DNA from: Serripes groenlandicus
Taxonomy: Eukaryota > Mollusca > Bivalvia > Cardiida > Cardiidae
NCBI GenBank assembly: GCA_031761405.1
Contig: JASEVX010000007.1
Span: 62,755,062-62,819,061 of the forward strand
DNA: 64,000 nt
Direction of reading: 5' to 3'
Numbering within the stretch: the first letter of the stretch is position 1; each line of letters begins with the position of its first letter. Shown here piece after piece: positions 10,954-22,938 of the stretch. Under the pieces are notes generated by a model that ran no database searches, was not told the DNA's origin, and saw only the letters and a list, made by a program, of their open reading frames with translations. Both the position numbers and the translations under genes were made by a program.

Positions 10954-13900
10954 ATGGCGTCACCAAGAGTTATTGCCATTGCCATTGACGGAAGCGAAAA
11001 CGCCAAGTTTGCGTTTCAGTGTAAGTGTTTTTGTTTTTTTGTGTGATTTAAATTTGACATATATGTGTATTCATATGCGGAAATTGGTTTAAATTTGGCC
11101 GAGAGAGATAACGTTTTAACTTAAACAGTTCACTTAAGTACTCAATCACCTGAGGAAAACGAACTTTTAAAATATACAAGACACCTCTAGCGATGCAGGG
11201 CCTTATTTGACTCTCCGGGCTGGCATCACTGAATGTTACACTGCCGTTAGAATAGCGGGACTATGTTTTCTGTCAGAAGATGCATGTAGCCGGATGGTAA
11301 AGGTTCTGGTAGGACTGTTAGACGGTATACAGAGGCCTTGCTTTATTGTCGACCGCCTCGGTGGTGTAGTGTTAGAGTCTCGGCCTCGAGTCCGGGAGGT
11401 CGCGGTTTCGATCCCCGGCCGGGTCTTACCAAAGACATTAAAAAAATGGTAGTTATGGCTGCCCTCCTTGGCGCTCAGCGTTGCAGGGTTAGCATCATGA
11501 CTGACTGGCTGGTGTCAGGAAATATGAAACAGTAGTATTGGTAATTTATCCAGGAAACCTTGTGATATGACAGAAAATGTGCTGAAAGTGGAGTAAAAAC
11601 CTGAACAATCAATCGACCTACTTTATCGTCACTGTACTAAAGTCCTAAATCGCCAGACGCGGCTCTTAATTAGTTCAATGTTTGATTCCTGATATATTAT
11701 ATACAAAATCGTCATTATAGATTTCGTAAGATAAATTCATAAAAGTTCAAAGCAATACTTTCCATGAGTATCGATTCTTTTATTCTCATTGTCGTCTGAT
11801 ATGAGAAACATCCGATTAGCATCTAAAAGTTTGGAAGCAGATGTGATGTTGAATAAAAAGCTTTGAAAAAGAAGCAATATTTCTTCATCTGATACAAATG
11901 CGTAAAATGTCGTCTGGATTAAATTGTAGACTTATGGTGACCTACATTGTGAAAAGTATGATCAAATACAAATATAAATCTTGACATAGCCGTGTAGCTA
12001 CGATAGTTACATGTACAAGCTACAAAACTCTATAACAGTACAGGCGTTATCTAACTCTGACTATATGCGCCAGTAGTACAAGTTGGCATATCTGGACAGT
12101 TAACACTTTCCCTCATATAGACGCTTTCTGACGCCTCTGCAGCAGACGGTTTTTTTGAAAACATTGTGACAAAAGAAGAAATTGCTCAAAACGAGTAATT
12201 TCTCCTTTTTTCACAATATTTTCCACTTTTACTCATAGGTTATCCAAAGATATTTTCTATTTTTTGACAAAATATGTTCAAAGTCGTCTGCTGTAGAATT
12301 GTCGTATGAGGGAAAGGGTTAAGGTTCAGATAATCTTGTCCACAAGCTATGTGTAAGCAATATGTGAAAGAGGGTGCGGTGCGTATACGAGACAGTGCAT
12401 GAGAACTGGTAACATTTGGTATATATGAACAGTGTAGGTTCAGATAATCTTGTCCACCTGCTGGGTCTTATCAGAAACTACACTAGTTGTTATAATCTCC
12501 TAACAAGCTATGTGTAAATAATATGTGGAACAAAAAGGTGCGTATATGAGCCGGTGCATGAGAACCGGTACAAGTAGGCATATCTGAACAGTGTAGGTTC
12601 TGATCATCTTGTACACCTGCTGAGTCTTATCAGAAACTACACAATTGATAGAATCTTTTAACAAGCTATGTACGTATGCAGATGTACATGTTGATATGGT
12701 CTAAACTGTTCACAAACGCTTACGTGTACCCTTTTCCTCGCACCGGCTCATATAGTTTATTTATAATTGAACATTTGAGACGGCAATTTTACCCTGAGTG
12801 ATATTGGCACGCGTGAACACGCGAGTGCGTCTGCGCGAGTTTGTTGTTAGCGAGTTAAATCACGAGAGATGAGAATTCGCGTATTAAACGTACATATAGG
12901 ATCTGATATGAGTTGTCATTTCCTATAAAGTTTTACTAAACGAGTTCAGGATTTTTTTTTTTAAGCGAGCCTATTTTCAAAGTTATTTCAATTTCGTCAG
13001 TAAAGCGTATAAAACTGCCGTCAATAAGTATGCCGAAGTCATATACAGCTTAGTTAACGAGTTTAAAAAAAAGTGATAATGAATAAACACTCATGAGACA
13101 TTCTATTTAGCACATAAAGTGATTTATGAGGCGCATTTCGATAAAATGTACTGAACGTTTACAATATTTCTAGATGAAATTATCCGGTTTTAGCGCCAAA
13201 GTGACTAACGTTATGACGTCAAACCGCTGACGTTACGTCATTTTCATAGTGATTCGGTCATGTTATATTACACACGTTACATATAAAGAAATACATAATG
13301 GGTATATTAGATCGGACACAAACATTGTCATGTGATAACATATACGTATATTTTGATAAAAGAATCTGTGTTAAAGGCGCTCTTTCGTGAGCATGTGTAT
13401 TGTGACGTACATGTAGGTGATGACGTAATATACGTGAAGTCATTTCACATCATCCGAACGAATGATAACATCTCATGGGAACTATTATTTCTCACTTGGA
13501 AATTAGGATTTTTCACATCCCAGAATAACATTGAAAACACGGTGGCAATTATTCCTGTTACGTCTGTGTTATGAAAAAGAAGTTTTCTGTAAGCCTTTCT
13601 CAGGCAGAGGGTAAATTACGGAGTCCTGTAATGTCATCAACATGCAGACTTGATAGTCGTCCACTTCGCTTTGTCACACTGAATCTTTAACCTCGACAAG
13701 TTGAAAAGTATTTGGGTCAATAGTATACATCTATCTCAACTCCTCGACCTGAAATTTATCGCAATAACTCGAAATTGTAACTGACAAAATGTCAAATTAT
13801 CGAACATCTAACACAAAACAGATATACATATTATATCCGTATCTAGCCCTATCTTGCCCTGTCATATTATCAGGAGATAATATAAAATACGTTACTAATA

Positions 13901-16900
13901 TTGTAATCGTATGTCCATGGAACTCGATTGATTGATTGATTGATTGGAGTTTAACGCCGTTTTCAACATTCACGGTTATCTAGTTTTATCAGGGACCTCT
14001 ACGTCCCTGGTTTTATCACGCAGGTCAGTTCACCTAACATATGTTTCCTTACTTTCTCGAACCAGTACTCCACATAGGATTTAACCAAGGCAACTAGATC
14101 TGGCTTCCATCCCACATATACTATTTATCCTATTTGTGAAAAACGATGACGTTTGTCAATCACCAGACAGAAATGAATGGCCGAGCCGGGGTTTGAACTC
14201 AGGACTCCTAGATTTAGCCCTGGTTCATTTTTCAGACTATGTTAAGAACGTGCATAAAGATGGGGACAAAGTTTATCTCATTCACGGAGCAGAAATGAAG
14301 AACGTGCTGCATTCAACACCCTGGTATAACTGTGAGTAACTTTTGCATTGACATTGACATTTGAGCCGTCCCGCAAGAAAACCAACAGTGTGGACTCGGC
14401 GTAAAGTATCGACCCGGATCAGCCTAAGCATGCCGCGCTGGCAAAACCTGACATACACTTTTCGCCTGCTGTGGATTTTCTGTTTCAGGAATCATTATCT
14501 TTACCTCTAGCTCCCTGAGACGGAATGTGTCGGCCCAGATAAGCCTGTGTGGACTGCGCATGCAGATCTGGATTGATACATTACGCAGCGTCCATAGTGT
14601 TTGTTTTCTCGCGGGGAAGGCTCATTGTTTTAATTCAAATATTTAGGCCACCAGCCCTTAACCCTTTCCCTCATATAGACGCTTTCTGACGCCTCTGCAG
14701 TAGGCGGCTTTTTGAAAACATTGTGACAAAAGAAGAAATTGCTCAAAACGAGCAATTTCTCCTTTTGACACAATGTTTTCCACTTTTAGTCATAGGTTAT
14801 CTATTTAATTATGGATATTTTCCATTTGTTGACAAAATATGTTCAAAGTCGTCTGCTGCAGAATTCTCGTATGAGGGAAAGGGTTAATACAACGTACATG
14901 TATATACTTACAATTATTCATATCTAAAGAGTGACAATAACCATTGTAATGGACAATATTAAACAATTTCACCTAGAAGGTCGCTCTATTTATTAGGAAA
15001 GTTATTCTAATAACAGGTTACGTAATTCAAATGCTTTTATTAGGTATCGTTAATTTATTATTGCAATCTCAAATCGTATAAAAACAGACATTGGTTTTCT
15101 ATTTCTAAGCCATAGTTTTTTCAAAATATGTTCCCCTTATCTGTTCAAAGCTATGACTTTCAAACCACGTAATGATACTCATCATATATAAACAAATATA
15201 TCTGTTTTCTCTTTCTATTTTTACAAAATGCATTCATGAGGGAAATATGGCAAAAGCAATGGCACTCCTTGATTTATATTAGAACCACAGGGACTTGCTC
15301 CTCTAAAGATAGATATGACCTACTCTATGCATAGATATTAACATATATGCATAGAGTAGGTCATATCTATGTTTAGAGGAGCAAGAGTCCCTGTGATTAG
15401 AACACAGATCGTTCGGACAGAGTATTCACAATCTTAAAACTCTTTCACTGCCGAATTTCAGAATTTCACAAAGTCGACTCTTCCATATTAACAATTGAAA
15501 AAATCTCCATTTTCCGTCCAACAGGAAATTTAATAAAATTAAATATCTAAATGGCAAACAATGCAGATTTAGGGAGAGACAGCTCGTTACGAGCTGTTCA
15601 CCTGAATCTGCATCTTTTTTTGCTTAAGCCTTTACTTGAATTTTACAGCTAAAGGGTTAATCGCGTCTGCTTCAAAATTTGTCAGCAGGTTGTTATATCC
15701 CCTGTTTATATCTAACAAGTTTGTAAGCAGCAATTTGATTGGCTGATGCAAAGGTCAATCTGAGACGACCTGTTATACGCAGTTATCAGATCTATGCGAA
15801 TGTTTGCTACTGCAGCGAAGTCGAGATTGTTAATCAATATACTTACAAGAGAAAGTTGATGCAATGCATCAATGTCGCCTGATATCCATAGTGCAGTTAT
15901 GCATAACACTAACATTATAGTAGTTGAATAAACAGTTATCAACTGAGGGGCATATTGGAACATCAGGGGTGGGGTCAAGTGAAAATGTATCATAACTTGC
16001 ATTGTTTTATCAACGAAGTGAATGATAATTGAAGCCTTTCATTGTTTATGATCAATCTCCATTCCAAAGTAGGTTGACTAGACACACAACCAACTAATTA
16101 TTGATCATAAACAGTAATGGAAATGAGAAATCTTGCCAATCATTAGTCTTAGTATGTATACAGTGCTTTCATTAAGGAATAATTATAAGATTTGTGAATT
16201 ACACATACACTTTTCAAGATGTTTGTCAGAATATTTGAATTTTATTATTTTTCAATAAAACCACAAAACAGACAATTTAGGATTTGCATGCAATAGCACA
16301 TCATTTTACCTTTCCTCTATTAAAGTCAACAGTGGACACCTTTGCAACAATATACTCTTAAAACAATGAGTTAAGGGTTAAATCGCTGAGTTTTCTCTTT
16401 TTCTCAAAATGATATTAGCTTGGCATCCTCATTATATCATACTTTAACAAATGTTGAAATGTAGTTCAATATTTATAAATTAGACCACATTCGAAATATA
16501 ATATCAACTAAACAGTTAAATCTCATTGAAATTGTTGTATAATTTAAACTTAATTTCGAACATAAACTGAGCCCTACAACATGTTAATTTATTTTAATTC
16601 TTTCCTTCCTTTTTTATAATGAAAATAACAAAACTACTCATGTTTTAAAATTATATTATGATGAGCGCCCTTGTGTCAATGATCCATAACAATATCCAGA
16701 TCGGAAGCAATATGCCTTTAGGGAATTAAATGACACATTTAAAATTGTCAAGGACGAAATCATTTTGTACGAAAGACCCGATTCTTTCTTATTCGCAGAG
16801 GTGTCGTTCTTGAAACTCTCTTTATATATAAGGCAGAGAGTGTTCGTTCAAAGTAATTTTTCTATTAAAACTAGTTTTTATCTCGGTTTGTTCTTTTCTT

Positions 16901-19900
16901 CATTTGTTTCGAACCAAATAAACATTTTAAATCACCTACGATTTACTATTTGTAAGTGAGTGTAAAGAGACGGCTCTCTGCAAAGGAGATTGATCTACGC
17001 AGTTGGTATTCGCGAGTCACGCTTCAAGCAGGTGCGCGTATGTAAACAAATTAGACTGCGACGTAAAGGTTTGTAGTTATCGCCTTTTGAGTACATGTAG
17101 TATATAGTGTAAAAATAAAGTATACCAGTCTAGCTAATAGGGACTGTTTTATCTTCGTAAATAAAACAACAAAACATAAATGCGAGTCAAAATAAAGAAA
17201 CTGAAAATACCTAAAACATCGGAATATTTATTTCATTTTAGATGTGTCATTACTTAGTGTTTTTAAACAAACACAATTGTAATATGTTCAAGACATCTAA
17301 ATGTGTTTCTTTCTAATAATAATCCCTCCTCCCATGTGATTTCCGAAAACCTATTACAAATAGAAGTCGCGGGCTTCTGCCCGGCGACTAATAATACAGG
17401 TAGTAAATGGTTTCCAGTGTTTTATCAGTTACTTAATCCTTTCCCACATACAAGAACTCTGTAGCAGACGACCTCGAAAACATATTGACACAAATCCGAA
17501 AAATCCGAAATACAAACATACTGCATAGTGTGTAAAATCTTGCGAGAATCTTAAATGATCGTCTATGTTTAGGACAGCCATGGATGCAACTTCTGCAGAA
17601 AACTCGAAGATTAAGCTCACTGAATATTGTCCCGTTCATGTCACTGTGTATATTCAAAAAAAGTCTACCACTCTTCGTCTGATATTCCACAAATATGTCT
17701 TGAGATGTTGTTCTTGCTAATGCACATGCAATCATCGAGTAACACATCGCTGATAGTAAGAAGTTGGATGCAGCTATATCCCGATTAGATACAACTCTGC
17801 ACCACAATAGCCGAGTTTAGATTAAAAATACAAAAAGGGCAAAAGAAAACCATATGTTTACCTCAATTGCTGGAAAACCATATGTATATTTTATGACGAC
17901 ACATTGAGATAAGTTTTAACAGAAATATAGAGTATACAGTAAGTTCTAGATTCCTGGATATAATAACTATGTACCCTCTTTGCATTAAGCATTACCATCA
18001 TCATTATTTGTATTAAACACAACAATTTAAACATTTAGTCAAAACTATGGAAAAGTTCTATAAATGTAAGAATAATTATTGGATAAAGCTGTTAAATAGT
18101 GATATTGCTCATTCCTATTGCCAACATATTTTTAAAAGTCGTCTGCTGCAGTATGTGGGGTTAATCTCCTTTTAAAACAACCCAAAATGTATATAAAGAT
18201 AGAATCACTTTAGTTATTTGTTTGTTGTGTTTATTTTTCAGCTGAATATCCATTCGATAAAGAGGCGTTTTCAAAGGTTGTTGAAGAAGAAAAAGGAAAA
18301 CTCCGCCATAAATTGGAAAGTTTCGGGTCTCTATTGAAAAATGCTGGGGTAAGCTGGAGCGATAACTCGAGTTGGCAGTTACAATCAATTGTTACCAATA
18401 GATCTATATCCAATGAGCCTGTGGATAGGAACACGCAACATCTGATTAACCCTTTCCCTCATACGACAATTCTGCAGCAGACGACTTTGAACGTGTTTTG
18501 TCAAAACATAGAAAATCTCCATAATTGAATGGATAACCTATGACAAAAAGTGGAAAACATTGTGGCAAAAGGAGAAATTGCACGTTTTGTGCAATTTCTT
18601 CTTTCGTCATTATGTTTTCAAAAAGCCGTCTGCTGCAGAGGCGTCAGAACGCGTCTATATGAGGGAAAGGGTTAAGATATGCACTGTTCACATATTGCTT
18701 ACACAACCTTGTTAGAAGGTTCTGCCACCCTGTGTAGATTCTGGTAAGACGAGACAGATATACAGGCTGGTATGAATATCCATATGTTCAGAGCGTTCTT
18801 TCTTTCTATTAATGTTTTTATATGAAAACATTTTCTCTAGAACAGGCCATTCGTTACATGTATGCATTTCTTTAATAATCATTTGATTTTACTATTTCCA
18901 ACATACTACAAATCTGCAAAGACCGATCTTGATAACATCTATGCACAACATTGAAAACTGTCCATTAAATGAAGTTGACTTATTTAATATTTTTCAACAC
19001 GATGTGAGAGTAGTAAAAGTTGCTCATTGTGAGCTATTATCATGTCGTCTCAAATGTATGAAAAGGTCGGTGTTAAGCATTGACATGCCTCTGCGTGTCA
19101 GAAAAGGTTAAGTCCGTTGTAATCGTTGAACAGGTCAAGGTGATTTGTATGGTGTTTACCGCCGATTCGAACAGCATTCCAGTCATATCAAGGCACACGT
19201 CCTAGTCTTATCTTGGCTAGTCACCAAGAGATACCGCCGAGGTATATTACTGTTTTGGAAACGATGCCGTAAACCAAACAAGACACAATTCAGGTGTCGT
19301 GAACCTCCGAATAAAGGGCTCGGCCAACTTTCTTTCCGACGTTTGACGAAAGTCATTGCGACATGCGTCATTCGTCTTCTACCAATGGGCTAAGTCTATG
19401 TGGAAAAGCAGCCAGTTGCTTGGGAAGATTGTTGTGTGGAGTACTGGTGTGCGAACCAGGAAACATAGAGTAGGTGAATTGGCCGCCGTGATATGACTGA
19501 GAAATTGTTAAAAACGGCGTTAAACCCCAAACAATCAATCAATCGGAATAAAGATTTAACTATTAACCCTTTCTTTACACAACTTTACAAACAAAGTAGA
19601 CCAACATCATACTGTACATACGTGAATAATGCTTCATTTAGATACTCTTAACAAAATCCCTCGGTGGTATGTATATAGCAGTACCTTTACAATAGCAAAC
19701 AAAACATTTCGGTGCATGATTATATTAGTATAAGTGTGTTCCCGCATACAAGAAATACAACAAATATGCAGCAAACGACTTTAAAAACATCTTGAGTGAA
19801 ATAGGAAAACTCACTTGTATCGCGAGTATGATTATTGAATGGAGTTGAAAACAATTATTGCAGAAGAAGACATTGTTCATTGAGAGAAATGTCTCTATTT

Positions 19901-20482
19901 GTCACAATGATTTCAAAAGTTTTCTGTTACAAAGGCGTCAAAATGCGTCAATTTGAGGTAGAGTGTTAAATTATTAAAGTGATTCCCATAATATGTGTAT
20001 AAAATATCCTTATCTGGCAAACGAATCTATAAAAGATAGAATCTAGAACACGATAATAATTGTCTTATAATGCGTTGTTTATAGTGTTAAATTTACTGTA
20101 GGGGAGCGGGGATGCATGAATACTGACTCGCTGGTGTCAGGATACATGTATCAGTAGCAGAGGTAACTTACCCATGCAAAGATCTGACATAACTTAAAAA
20201 ACATAAAACAATCTTGAAAGCGGCGAAAACAACAAACAAACAATAACACTTAAAGTTCAACATTCTCGTATTTTTTTTCAGATTGACGGAACTGTTAAAA
20301 GTGTATCTGGCTCTTCCCCCGGGGAAGGTATATGTAAAGCAGCGGAGGAGGTGGGGGCAAAGCTGATAGTGGTGGGAACGAGGGGTATGGGGACCGTCAG
20401 ACGCACGCTGATGGGGAGTGTCAGTGACTTCGTACTGCACCATGCTAGTGCAGCGGTCCTTGTTTGTAAAGCGGACAAATGA
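10954..20482 (+). CDS. Universal stress protein paralogue USP-2 (complete, 4 exons)
   Basis: Coding exons are 10954-11020, 14236-14331, 18242-18348 and 20282-20482, all with GT/AG borders; introns have phases 1, 1 and 0. The product is 156 aa, the usual length of a single-domain USP. The N-terminus MASPRVIAIAIDGSENAKFA is the first beta strand with the conserved Asp of the nucleotide pocket. Exon 2 gives VYLIHGAEM (second strand). Exon 3 is the charged helical linker (EEEKGKLRHKLESF). Exon 4 carries G122-x2-G125-x9-G135-S136, the phosphate/ribose-binding loop of ATP-binding USPs, then the closing strand AVLVCKADK. No signal peptide, so cytosolic. The start is the first ATG in frame with strand 1 and the next in-frame residues fit the family at once. 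Its closest relative here is USP-1 (exons 3-4 nearly identical in protein). The three genes share orientation, so they form a tandem family. The stress or ligand that acts on it cannot be read from sequence. Confidence 0.93.
11349..11622 (+). mobile_element. SINE-1, full length, in USP-2 intron 1
   Basis: The tRNA-like head CGCCTCGGTGGTGTAGTGTT with B box GCGGTTTCGATCCCCGGCCG is followed by the body (ATGGCTGCCCTCCTTGGCGC, GACTGACTGGCTGGTGTCAG) and a tail ending AACAATCAATCGAC. Confidence 0.88.
12100..12323. mobile_element. MITE-A, full length
   Basis: It runs from TTAACACTTTCCCTCATATA to TATGAGGGAAAGGGTTAA. The 14-bp inverted termini lie inside a TTAA on each side, which with CCC termini suggests piggyBac-type mobilisation. 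The centre is an inverted repeat around GAAATTGCTCAAAACGAG. Confidence 0.88.
12324..12790. repeat. Dispersed repeat, about three partial tandem units
   Basis: A phrase like TAGGTTCAGATAATCTTGTC followed by CACCTGCTGGGTCTTATCAG recurs at about 12323, 12437 and 12596 with flanking AACAAGCTATGTGTAA and ATGAGCCGGTGCATGAGAAC. Further single copies are seen near 18680, 33310, 33755, 40318 and 51440. No coding potential. It lies in USP-2 intron 1. Confidence 0.65.
12791..13920. other. USP-2 intron 1, no feature recognised
   Basis: I see no exon, RNA gene or repeat with clear ends here. Frames of 60-80 codons (13258-13574) are unlike any family I know and have no splice context. Confidence 0.5.
13925..14205 (-). 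mobile_element. SINE-2, antisense copy next to USP-2 exon 2
   Basis: Reading on the minus strand, it ends in (CAAT)n (plus strand TTGATTGATTGATTGATTGG at 13928). It contains GTTTAACGCCG on the plus strand and terminates near a tRNA-like GGCCGAGCCGGGGTTTGAAC. It stops about 30 bp before the exon 2 acceptor. Confidence 0.75.
14362..14624 (+). mobile_element. MITE-B, full length, just after USP-2 exon 2
   Basis: Left terminus GAGCCGTCCCGCAAGAAAAC and right terminus TTTTCTCGCGGGGAAGGCTC are inverted copies. The internal GACGGAATGTGTCGGCCC is shared. It starts about 30 bp after the exon 2 donor. Confidence 0.88.
14658..14887. mobile_element. MITE-A, full length
   Basis: TTAACCCTTTCCCTCATATA at the left mirrors TATGAGGGAAAGGGTTAA at the right, with TTAA at both borders. 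The centre reads GAAATTGCTCAAAACGAGCA then ATTTC, a near-perfect hairpin. Confidence 0.92.
15286..15395. mobile_element. hAT-type MITE: 110-bp hairpin with 8-bp target duplication
   Basis: Arms CACAGGGACTTGCTCCTCTA and TAGAGGAGCAAGAGTCCCTG are inverted copies, extending to a loop at about 15333-15345 (GATATTAACATA). The hairpin is bordered on both sides by ATTAGAAC (15278-15285 and 15396-15403). An 8-bp duplication and a CAGGGAC-type end fit the hAT superfamily. Confidence 0.85.
15434..15660. mobile_element. MITE-C, diverged, reversed copy
   Basis: TTAAAACTCTTTCACTGCCG at the left and AAAGGGTTAA at the right are the family ends. The central hairpin GACAGCTCGTTACGAGCTGT is intact. Confidence 0.7.
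15661..17425. other. USP-2 intron 2, mostly unannotated
   Basis: No exon is seen. About 15695-15790 (GATTGGCTGATGCAAAGGTC) is related to 31165-31230, 40145-40205 and 48985-49150, so a dispersed repeat. A short imperfect palindrome sits at 16034-16112 (TGTTTATGATCAAT and its inverse). The rest is AT-rich sequence without recognised structure. Confidence 0.5.
18446..18675. mobile_element. MITE-A, full length, 97 bp after USP-2 exon 3
   Basis: TTAACCCTTTCCCTCATACG to TATGAGGGAAAGGGTTAA, in the reverse orientation to the 14658 copy. Central hairpin GAAATTGCACGTTTTGTGCA with ATTTC. No counterpart exists after USP-1 exon 3. Confidence 0.92.
19318..19548 (+). mobile_element. SINE-2, 5'-truncated, in USP-2 intron 3
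   Basis: It enters at GGGCTCGGCCAACTTTCTTT, passes GTGGAAAAGCAGCCAGTTGC and GCCGCCGTGATATGACTGAG, and ends AACAATCAATCAATCGG. The tRNA-like head is missing. The 82-aa frame here is an artefact. Confidence 0.8.
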
Positions 20483-21344
20483 TTGGACCATTGTATCACG
20501 TGAAAATAACCACTTACCGATCACATGCCACTTAAACAGGATACTTATTTCGCATCCAGTATCTTTTCATAAATGACAATTTCGCCATTTAATGTTAAGG
20601 CATGTCGAAATCAACCGTCGACCATAACCTGAAAAAACTAGATCAATTGTAGCTTCCAGTCTTACAATGTTTCTTTCCCCAATTGCAATCTATTTGAGCC
20701 ACAAATGCAAAATCTGAAAAAATGATAGCCACTACAAAAGATTGGTTGAGTATGTGGAAGAAAGAACTGAACTAGTGTTCCGACATAGATCCGATAGATG
20801 ATTCCAATCGTTTTAAAACTTTTTCAAAATGGCGGCCAAGGGACAATATGTTTCAAACTTCGTTAATAATGACATTTAATTAATAAAGAGATAGAAAAAA
20901 AACAAGTGATGCTGTATATAATTTACCTTTAAGTTTGTTTTTATTATGTTTTGTTTTGTTCAAACTTAAACAGCAAGCAGGTACCGCGATATTCCGATTC
21001 ACCATCCGTTTCAACTGTAGGTATTAATACCTATTCATAAAAAGGAGATAACTCTGATTCCAGCAATAACATAGGCATCACGCTCATCGTTTGTGTCAGT
21101 TATAGTACAGCTGACGGCATATTTATATTGAATTCGTTCATTCTAAAGCAAATTTGTATTGTAACGGTTTATGGTATAAATTGATTAAACATAATGTAAA
21201 TGTGATGTTTCATAGTAGCGTATTGAGCTACCTTATGCCAAGCGTACTGAACTCTTGTTTCGAACAAGATCCAGGTACGCTAAAATTGTCGGCCAAAATC
21301 TGTTTCTAAACGAACTCCTAGCGTAATAGATGAATTAGGAACGA

Positions 21345-21560
21345 ATGCCGAGCGTTCAACTATAACGTCAACGATTGACAGCGCATGCAAAGCGTGCATC
21401 CAACGAACGCTGAGCATTCAACTAGCTTCCCTTTTAACCATTGGCAGCGCATGCAGAGTGTCCATCCTACATATGATGAGCGTACAACTAGCGTCTCTAT
21501 TAACGATTGAAAGAGCATGTATCAAACATCAAACATATGCTGAACGTACGCAACTAATGT
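21345..21560. repeat. Minisatellite, diverged counterpart of the 63-66-bp array
   Basis: Three to four units with GAGCGTTCAACTA, CGATTGACAGCGCATGC and CATCCAAC. It corresponds to 3236-3510 within the older locus duplication. Units here have drifted and lost length, and no long frame survives, which argues that the frames in the other copies are not genes. Confidence 0.8.
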
Positions 21561-22446
21561 CTCCCGAATGACCAATAAACATGTCTTCGCTGACAAATAA
21601 ATACGCTCCTTGTCGGTCGTCGAATTGTATGTCTCGTGTATTTGACGCGCGAGTGTATTGATTTGTCTATTCGTACGATGTGACTAAAAAACATCACATA
21701 TACTGTAGATGAACTGTACCTGTACGCTACTATATCGATTGTCTAAATTCACTTGAGTTATATGAGAGGTCCTAGTGAAGGTTGATGTATGTCGGAATAT
21801 TCGTGTAATCTTGGGCCAATTGTTAGCACATACTGGTTAAAATACGGTAGGACGTACATGACCGAACAGCTGACGACGAAGAAGCAACAAACATCTGCTC
21901 AACGTACACATAGCGCATTGAACAGTACGGTGTTACCTGGTCAAAATTGGAACATGTTCAAAACATTTTTTTAAACCTCTGATAATCTCTGATAATCTTG
22001 ATACAATGAATATATCGTCTTACAGAAACAATTTTACTAAATCTCATCTATATGCTCATAATTTATAACTTATTCTTACTTCAATCATTTAAAACATCAC
22101 GATTTCGTTTGTACTTAGTTACGGTGGTAACCGGTAACGAATGCAGGACTGCAGAACCGAACAGAAATGGAAAATAATTCTCAAATTGATTGGAAAATGT
22201 GATGTTGTTTCAGAAATAGGTACCCCACGTTAACGTAGTTGTACATATATGGAATGATTATTATTTGAACTGTTTGTCTTAGAAATCCGCGTGACATCCA
22301 TCCTGTCTCTGTTTGGTTTTACTTTAATCCTTTCCCACATACAACAACTCAGCGAAAGTCGACATACAACACATCTAGAAAAAACTATGACAGATTTCTA
22401 TTAGGTAATGTTTACTTATTGAAAATAGCTGAAAACATTGTGACAA

Positions 22447-22938
22447 ACCAGGGACGTAGATAAGAGGGATAAGCAACTCCACCTGTACACCTGTTTTCTG
22501 GTTAACATATCACATGGAGAAATAAAATTGTCCCAATTTTCACATTTTGTAGCAAATAAAACTTTGAAGTCACATTTGACACATAAACAAAACATACATA
22601 TTCTGAAAGCTTAAAATTTCAACTAAAGTTAGAGATACATTGAACAACTGGAATTTCGTTGTATAATGAATGGTTTAAAACACACAGTTATTATAATTTT
22701 TGAATTCTGTCCCAAACATTTATAGACTGACATTATTCATAAGGATAACATGTTATCAAAACGTGTGGTGTATTAAAATATTGTTATCGATTGCAATAGA
22801 AGAATGTTTAAACTTTCAGAAAATATCTTTGTTATTTTCATATCTCTAATAGTTTTTGAGTTTTACTTGCTACAAATGTTGGGATGGGTGATATTTTAGT
22901 ATACAAGTTAGTTACTTATCCCTCTTATCTACGTCCCT
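22447..22938. mobile_element. hAT-like non-autonomous element, about 490 bp
   Basis: The ends CAGGGACGTAGATAAGAGGG and TATCCCTCTTATCTACGTCC are inverted copies of about 28 bp. Flanks GACAAAC and GATAAAC look like an imperfect target duplication. It lies inside an older MITE-A remnant, whose GACAAA/GAAGAAATTGCTC sequence resumes on the other side. No coding frame. Confidence 0.75.

Noticed and set aside
17433..17807. 124-aa minus-strand frame upstream of USP-2 exon 3
   Set aside because: It is antisense within an intron, and the homologous stretch at about 30-190 in the USP-1 copy does not keep it open.
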